Part shown: piece by piece, positions 57,343 to 64,000 of the stretch | Layout of the letters: every line of letters starts with the position of its first letter | How positions within the stretch are numbered: position 1 is the first letter of the stretch | Assembly (NCBI GenBank): GCA_028564705.1 | Contig: JAPXFQ010000074.1 | Location: forward strand, 2,621,501 to 2,685,500 | DNA: 64,000 nt | Source of the DNA: Apricaphanius iberus | Taxonomy: Eukaryota; Chordata; Actinopteri; Cyprinodontiformes; Aphaniidae | Reading direction: 5' to 3' | Notes under the pieces: generated by a model | What the model was told of the DNA's origin: nothing | Seen by the model: only the letters and a program-made list of their open reading frames with translations | Database searches by the model: none | Made by a program: the position numbers and the translations under genes

Positions 57343-60300
57343 TTCAATTCAATTCAATTCAGTTTATTTATATAGCGCCGTTTCACAACACATGTCACCT
57401 CAAGGCACTTTACATGAAGAGTTTTTACAGTACAATGTTTAATGTAGAAATTAGAGAACCACAGAAGATTGCGTCGTGTAATTCTCAGCAATCCCTCACA
57501 CTGAGCAAGCCTGAAGCGACAGTGGAAAGGAAAAACTCCCTTTTAACAAAAAGAAACCTCTGGCAGAACCAGGCTCAGCACAAGCCGTCATCTGCCGAGA
57601 CCGTCTGTGGTTTGGAGAATACAGAACAGAGATACAGAACAGAGACAAAGAAAGAGCAACAGAACTGATGCAGAAGTTTGTTGCAGGACGTGGAGAACTT
57701 TCCGTCACTGCAATGCCATCTTAGTCAGGGTCGTCAAGCAGGGCGGGTCAGGAGCACCTACTATAAGAAGAGACTAAGAGAAAACAGGTTAGCGCTTGAA
57801 CTGACAGCACATCATGCAGTTGGGGAGAAGTAGGAGAGAAAGTAGGAACAGACTCTAATAATGTCCTCCAACAGCCTAGCCTAAAGCAGCATAGCTAACA
57901 TTAACCTGTCTCCTAGCTACTAGGAGACCTAGCTACTAACACTCTCTACCTGGCTTACATTAATCTATCTCTACCTAGCTACTCTACCTCTTCCTATCTC
58001 TTCCTAGCTTTTGACACTCTACTTGACTACCAACATTAACCTGTTTCTTCCTAGCTACCTTGTCTATCCTGTCTCTAACTGCCTATAAACATATCTCCAA
58101 CTGTAAGCTTTGTCAAAGAGGAAAGTTTTAAGCCTAGTTTTAAAGATATACAAATTGTCTGCTTCACGAACTAACCCTGGGAGCTGGTTCCATAGGAGGG
58201 GAGCCTGATAGCTGAAAGATCTGCAACCCATTCTATTTTTAGAAATCCTAGGAACTACCAGTAACCCTGCAGTCTGAGAGCGAAGGGCTCTGTTAGGAAC
58301 ATATGGAACAATCAGGTCTCTTATGTATGATGGAGCTAGATTATTAAGAGCTTTATATGTCAGAAGGAGGATCTTGAATTATATTCTAGATCTCACTGGG
58401 AGCTAGTGAAGAGAAGCTAAAACAGGGGAAATGTTATCTCTTCTTTTAATATTCATCAGAATCCTAGCAGCAGCATTTTGGACTAACTGAAGACTTTTAA
58501 TTGTATTCTGTGGACTACCTGATAATAAAGAGTTACAGTAATCCAGCCTTGAAGTAACAAAGGCATGGACTAGTTTTTCAGCATCACTCCTTATTACTGG
58601 AGGCTAATTTAATGCTTTCCAGGTGAAGGGGTTGACTAAGTAGTTTCTTTTTCAGAGATTCTGGTCCAAAGACGACAACTTCTGTTTTATCAGAATTCAG
58701 AAGCAAAAAGTTTAGAGTCATCCAAATCTAACTGATTGGATTCATCAGGATTAATGGATAGATATAGCTTTGTATTATCTGCGTAAATATGAAAATTTAT
58801 CCCATTCTGCTTATTTATTATACCAATAGGAAGCATATAACTATATATATAACATATAACGCAAGTAACTATTGAGGTTAAGGAAGATTTATCATTTACC
58901 TGAACAAACTGAAATCTTTTAGACAAATAATATTTAAACCAGCCTAGTGCTGTTCCTATAATACCGACACTTTGAATCCTTTCTATGAGAATATTGTGAT
59001 CAACAGTGTCAACGGCAGCACTGAGATCTAAAAGGACCAGAATGGTCACCAGTCCATTGTCTGAGGCTATGAGAATATCATTAGTAACCTTCACCAGAGC
59101 TGTTTCAGTGCTATGATGAGCTCTAAAGCCTGACTGAAACTGCTCAAACAGCTCATTATTGTTTAAATGCTCACATATCTGGTGTGCCACTATTTTCTCA
59201 AGAATTTTAGACAAGAAGGGAAGATTAGATATCGGTCTATAGTTAATTAAGTCGTTTTGATCAAGAGATGGTTTCTTAAGTAGAGGTTTAATTACAGCAA
59301 TCTTAAACTCCTGTGGTACATATCCATTGACTAAGGATAGATTCATTATATCTAAAATTGGAGCAGTGATCAGAGGGAAAACTTATTTTAAGAGTTTAGT
59401 TGGGACTGGGTCTAAAACGCAAGTTGAAGGATTTGATGAAGCTTATAATTTTAGTACATCAGAAAGTTCGGCTGCATTAAAGCAGTTTAAGCATATATTA
59501 GGTTCAACCATTTTTGATGCTGCCTCATTAACTAAGGAGGAAGCAAGCACATTGGGAAGGTTGTCAATTATCTTATTTTTTATAGAGTCTATTTTATTTA
59601 TAAAGAATTGCATGAAGTCGTCACTACTAAGAGCTGGGGGAATGATTGGCTCGATAGAGCTATGATCCTGTGTGAGTTTGGCAACTGTATTAAAAAGAAA
59701 CCTAGGATTATTTTTATTATCCTTGATTAAAGATGAATAATATGCTGTTGTAGTTGTTTGAAGGCTCTTTTTATATAGCAATAGACTGTTCTTCCACACT
59801 AAATAGGAATCCTGTAAATGAGTGGAGCGCCATTTTCTCTCTAGTTTTCTAACGTTCTTCTTCAGGGTACGTAGCTCTGAATTAAACCAGGTAGCTAATC
59901 TCTTATGGGTAGCTACCTTCTTTTTTAAGGGGGCAACTTTGTCTATTGCCAGACACAGGGAGGAATTAACGCTATGAACTAGAACGTCAAGTTGTGAGTT
60001 AAATCACTGTGTTCTATTGCACTTTTATGTACAGAGGAAATTAAAGTTGGAAGAGCTTCTTTAAAATTTGCTACAGCATTGTCTGATAATGTTCTGGTAT
60101 AATGAAGTTTTCTTTCAAGTTTGATATGATCCGTTAGAGTAAGTTTAAAAGTGATGAGAAAATGATCAGACAGGATAAGGTTATGGGGAACGAAGTTATT
60201 TCTTCACAGTCATTGCCATAAGTCAGCACAAGATCTAAGGTGTGGTGACCACGATAGGTTGGTCCCTGCACATTTTGAGTAAAGCCTATTGAGTCTAAGA

Positions 60301-60617
60301 TAATGTTAAAAGCTATATTTAGACTATCACTTTCACTATCAACATGAATATTGAAGTCTCCGACTATAATGAGTTTATCATTGTTTAAAACTAAGTCAGA
60401 TATAAAATCTGAGATCTGATCTAAAAATTGAGAAAAAGGTCCTGGTGGACGATATAAGACCACGAATAAAAGTGGCTTTACTGCTTTGTTATGTGTATGA
60501 GGAAGGCTAAAGATTGAATGCTCAAAGGAACTGTAACTATTATTTTTGGGGGGATCAATTAGTAAATCTGAATGAAAGATGGTGGCTACTCCACCTCCTC
60601 GACCAGTACCAGGGACA
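57343..60617 (-). mobile_element. L2 LINE copy D, 5'-truncated, without the 28S segment
   Basis: Starts with the ATTCA tail, then a 3' UTR matching copy B except that AACACTCTC runs directly into TACCTGGCTTAC at 57946/57947, where copy B has the rDNA. ORF2 from about 58100 to 60612 is broken by deletions (about 58590 and 58855) and stops; pieces include [26 protein letters not shown] (YADD altered) and [13 protein letters not shown]. Similarity stops inside the endonuclease at about 60617. It serves as the empty-site reference. Confidence 0.88.
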
Positions 60618-61339
60618 GTACCTCTCGTCTGCGCAGTGTTGCATATTTTCAGATCAAAACTACCTTTTTGACACCCTTTCTATATATCAATTAAAGACTG
60701 AGTTTGTTTTAGAGGCAGACTGGCCGAGTTAGGTTCAGGAGTTTTCCTGAACGATTGGTCTGTTCTAGATCGGTGATCAGAACATTTGTTTTCCTACTCT
60801 AAAAGAAGCCGTGGTTGAGCCACTGTCATGATCCTGCTTTGTGTCTGCTTGTAAGAGACTTAGCCATATTCCTTTATATAAGTTTATTTGGGGTATATAC
60901 TTGGAAATGGCATGATCAAGTCACTCAGTATGGCTGTGAGTAAGTCAGGCTGATAACTTGTAAATGAAAGAGAAAAAGCAGACATGACCACAGCAAACAG
61001 AAACAAGCAAGAAGTCCTACTTCTTGTATGTCAATCTCTTATTTCTGCTGCACTTTTTGTACTGATCAGTGACACTACTCACTGCTGAAACGGTGTGATA
61101 TGTTGATGTCTTTGGCGGATTCCCTAAAGGGCCAATTCCATATGGAGATACAGTCAAAAAAAGAGCTAGTTAAATCAGACTAAAGCTCCAATAGTGGAAA
61201 AAACGTCTATTGTAAATGTTACTCTCTATCTCCCTTCCTGAAAGATCTTTTTTCCTGTTCAGCAGTTCATTTAGCTCACAAGGTTAGCTCAAGGGTTTGT
61301 TATAAGTGTATACAGGGATATATAGTGTAATAAAGGGGC
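60618..61339. other. Gene-free sequence
   Basis: No recognised gene; may contain unrecognised repeat fragments. Confidence 0.4.
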
Positions 61340-62420
61340 TTAATTAACAGGGTTACATTAGGGAAGCATCTCACTGATCTGGAGGGGATGATGTTGTCCA
61401 CACAGAAGTTTATGTAGTCAGTCACACACTTAGTCGTGGCATTGATGTCCTCTCTATGTGCTTGGCAAAGAGTTGTCCACTTTGTGGACTCAAAACTGTC
61501 ATGCTGTGTGCTGCATGGATGACGAAGGACCCAGGTGCAGAAGCAGAGTTCAAAGGTAAGGTGACTATTTATTGAAGTGCAGCAAACATAAGGTGAGACG
61601 ATACACAACATATACGACATATACGACAATGATCCAGCGAGGACTGAAGCGCTCGCTGGATCTTAAATAGGGCGAGACAAGGAGGAACAGGTGAAAACAA
61701 TAGGAAGTGAACACAGGTGCAAACGATAGGAGCTGAGGAGGTTCAGACAGGACAACACAGGTGGAGATGATGATGAGGGAGTGACAGGAGCTGATTGTAA
61801 TCATGACAAAAACAACACTGCAGGGTTTCTTCAGCTTCATGTGACCATTTTCTAACACTTTTCTCTGTCACAGGTTGCTTTTGAAAAATTGGTCTATATT
61901 CTGAGAAGAGAAAGACAAGCTTGTGATCTGATTGCCCCAGAGGAGGTCTCCGTTTGGAAATATATCCTCCTTTAATTTCCATAAAACAACGCCAATGTCT
62001 TGTTTTCTATTGTAGACAGCTGACAAACGGCTGAAATGTATGAAATGTAGAAGAGAACGAGGCATGATTAAAATCACTTGATATTGCAACAAATGTATTT
62101 GGGTGGTAGGTCTGTGGCTTAGCAACAGCAGAACTGATGGAATCACGTGCATTGTCAGGAACAGCTAAAGGGGGAATGTAAACAACTGCCAAAATAACAC
62201 TGGGGAACTCTCTTGGTAAATAATATGGATGTAAACTTACCGCCAAAAGATCAATATCTGGGCTGAAGAGACGCACTTCACAGTAACATGTCCTGGATGA
62301 CACCATCTGTTTTTGACAAGCACTGCTAATCGACTACCTTTTCTTTTCCTGCTCCTCTTCAGATCTCAAAACAAAAACAAATGGGTTTGCGTTTTCCATA
62401 GCTGAACAATTAATGAACTT
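61340..62420 (-). pseudogene. Non-LTR LINE endonuclease/linker relic, interrupted by a solo LTR
   Basis: Minus-strand frames show the APE endonuclease of another fish LINE: LLAVSLHPYYLPREF, VVYIPPLA, SSDFNHASFS (degenerate GDFN), LGQSDHKLVFL (SDH motif), then after the LTR at 61497-61808 the linker STKWTTLCQAHREDI, CVTDYINFCVDNIIPSRSVRCFPN. Frameshifts near 62010 break the reading. The relation to the RT relics at 44.4 and 56.6 kb is possible but unproved. Confidence 0.7.
61497..61808 (-). mobile_element. Solo LTR (312 bp) with 5-bp target duplication
   Basis: On the minus strand it begins TGTCATGA and ends CATGACA, a 7-bp terminal inverted repeat of TG...CA type. AAAAC flanks both sides exactly (61492-61496 and 61809-61813). 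Inside are a TATA-like CCCTATTTAAGATCC and, about 110 nt further, an AATAAA signal, the U3-R-U5 order expected of an LTR. No internal sequence remains, so it arose by LTR-LTR recombination or insertion of a short element. Confidence 0.85.
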
Positions 62421-63429
62421 GTTTAAACCATGGGAGGTTCTGTTTTAAAAGCCAGGCTAGAGCAGGCTCTGGGAAGAGGAAGCATGGAATAAAAGGGCAG
62501 CTTTCTCTCAGTTTTTTGGGAAGCCACTGCCTCCTCGACCAAAGTTACATCCTTGCAGCCAAGCCATCTCTCAGTCTCCCCAGCCAGCTCCTAGCCATTG
62601 CCAGCCACCTTAGCCTTTCTCAGCAGCCTCTCAGCCACTACAACCATCCCCAGCCCTCTCCCAGCCACCAAGGCTAGCCTCAGTTTTCCTGCCTGCAGTT
62701 CCTGTTTCCGAGTCTCCAGATGTGTATTGATGAGTCAGAAGCTCCAGAGTGTCTTCCTGAGTCAGAGGTTCCAGACTGTGTTTCTGAATCCAGCCCACAG
62801 ATCTATTGTGTAGGTTCCAGCCCGTAGACGTCTCCTGTGGGTTCCAGCTCGCAGTCGTCTCTAATGGGTTCCAGCCTGCTGATGTCTCCAGTATAGGCCC
62901 CGGGCCATGAGGTCTCCTGGGGGACACATCTCCAGCTTCTTTTTTAGCTGAGGGTGACATGCCTCCAGTTCCTGTTTTCTCCAAGGGTGTCTGGGTAGAC
63001 AAGCCCCCCAGGTCCTGTTGTCTTCGAAGGTGTCTTGGAAGATACAGAAGATACAACCCGGGGGTTCTCTTTGCAACCCGGGGGTTCTCTTTGCATCCTC
63101 GAGAGTCCTCTAGTCATCCTGAGGGCCCTCTATGCATTTCCTAGTGTCCTCTGCGCCATGTCGTGGGTCCTGTATGCCACATGTCTTACTGTGATGACAA
63201 CTGCCATCCATCTTAAAAGCCTTCCTAAACTGGCTGCCAGCAAGAAAGAACCAGGTTACGTGGTAGCCAGAGTCAGAGGAACTTTTGACTAGTGGCTGGA
63301 GTTGGAGGAACCTATGAAATGGTTGCATCTGAAAAACGTGAGACTTGGAGGGCCTGGGTCTGAAGATCTTGGGACTTAGAGGGCCTGCTTCTGACGACCT
63401 TGGGTATGGAAATCGGCACTTCTGGGTGA
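62421..63429. other. Low-complexity, Pro/Ser/Val-rich codon-like tract
   Basis: 62560-63250 consists of degenerate repeats of GTTCCAGCC-, GTCTCC- and CCTGTTTTC-like words, open in parts of several frames (141 codons on the minus strand at 62631, 85 on the plus at 63035) but with stops in each. A 21-bp unit is exactly duplicated at 63056-63097 (CCCGGGGGTTCTCTTTGCA). It looks like eroded tandem repeat coding sequence, possibly from a retroelement, and no product can be named. Confidence 0.35.
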
Positions 63430-63549
63430 CGTTTTAAATGGCGTATTTCCAAAATAAATGTTGTTCCAGGCACCATTTGTCAAAAAATGGAACGGCGTTC
63501 CAAGCAACGTTTGTGCCAAAATAAATGCCATTTAAAACGCAGTTCAGAC

Positions 63550-63857
63550 TGTATGTTAATGGGATTTAGTTTAACCAATACATTTGAATCTTGCTCAGCC
63601 AATCAGTTAAGAACATGTGTTGTATGCTAATATTTATGTCTTTATGCTCACACTTTATTAATGTATTTGTTTAATGCGGGTATCTATTGCCCAGAATTAT
63701 TAAATACTTATTTGAATAAAGTCATTTTGAACTAAATAAACACATTCTGAAGAGATCTAGCCACTTGTGATCTTTTAGTAAGGTCTACTCCTTGCATTAA
63801 CTGATTGGCTGAGCAAGATTTAAACGTATTGGTTAAAATAAATCCCATTAACATACA
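63550..63857. repeat. Inverted repeat, 61-bp arms
   Basis: 63550-63610 and 63797-63857 are inverted copies with about 58 of 61 matches (TGTATGTTAATGGGATTTA at the outer edge, CTCAGCCAATCAGTTAA at the inner edge), separated by 186 bp. Just outside, GTTTTAAATGGC (about 63432) and GCCATTTAAAAC (about 63528) form a second inverted pair, so this may be the edge of a larger foldback element. Confidence 0.75.
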
Positions 63858-64000
63858 ATCTTCCCCACCGCTTTCCCATTGGGATCCTAAGATTTTTTTC
63901 ACTCTTTTCTTTGTTTTGCCTACCTGTTTTGGCCGTGCAGTAAGTGTTCATTTGTCACAACTATTAGAGTATGCCTTCACTACTGCTTGTCTGCACCAGA
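63858..64000. other. Window end, unassigned
   Basis: No recognised feature in the last 140 bp. Confidence 0.4.

Overview
The window is teleost fish chromosomal DNA. The evidence is a complete vertebrate LIM-homeobox gene split by GT-AG introns, in a repeat landscape typical of ray-finned fish: L2 LINEs ending in (ATTGA)n, Tc1/mariner, PIF/Harbinger and hAT-like relics, tRNA-derived SINEs, and dispersed repeats ending in TCCA units. I cannot name the species.

The one host protein gene I can support is isl1, on the minus strand, with coding sequence spanning 31570 down to 27371. Six exons (28, 190, 260, 287, 168 and 117 coding nt) join in frame at canonical splice sites to give 349 aa, the usual ISL1 length, with LIM1, LIM2, homeodomain, the Ldb1/Lhx3-interaction region and the conserved C-terminus all present. 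The gene covers only 4.2 kb and its introns carry long (AT)n, (ATT)n and (GT)n-G19 tracts. It lies in a wide gene-poor interval (about 14.6-44 kb) holding unique AT-rich sequence. Three blocks upstream of the gene (35.9-36.4, 37.6-37.9 and 41.3-41.8 kb) and an E-box cluster near 32.2-32.6 kb look like possible cis-regulatory DNA; this is inference only.

Both ends of the window are dominated by mobile DNA. At 0-2.3 kb a 5' LTR with primer binding site and leader (minus strand) has inserted into an internally deleted L2 copy. At 2.3-8 kb there are nested old repeats, a Ty3/gypsy integrase relic and an L2 endonuclease relic split by a short TIR element. At 8.3-13.7 kb is an apparently full-length L2-clade LINE (minus strand) with intact ORF1 (coiled coil plus SGNH esterase) and intact ORF2 (endonuclease plus reverse transcriptase). 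At 44-63 kb are further L2 and other LINE fragments, a Harbinger transposase relic, a 1.5-kb Tc1 element with IR/DR-type ends, a foldback element with about 280-bp arms, and a 312-bp solo LTR with perfect 5-bp target duplications.

The most unusual observation is that the intact L2 (8.3-13.7 kb) and a second, 5'-truncated copy (36.5-37.4 kb) both carry in their 3' UTR about 390 bp of the 28S rRNA gene (D1-D2 region), antisense to the LINE. A third copy at 57.3-60.6 kb has the matching empty site. A LINE lineage therefore seems to have captured a piece of rDNA and then transposed with it.
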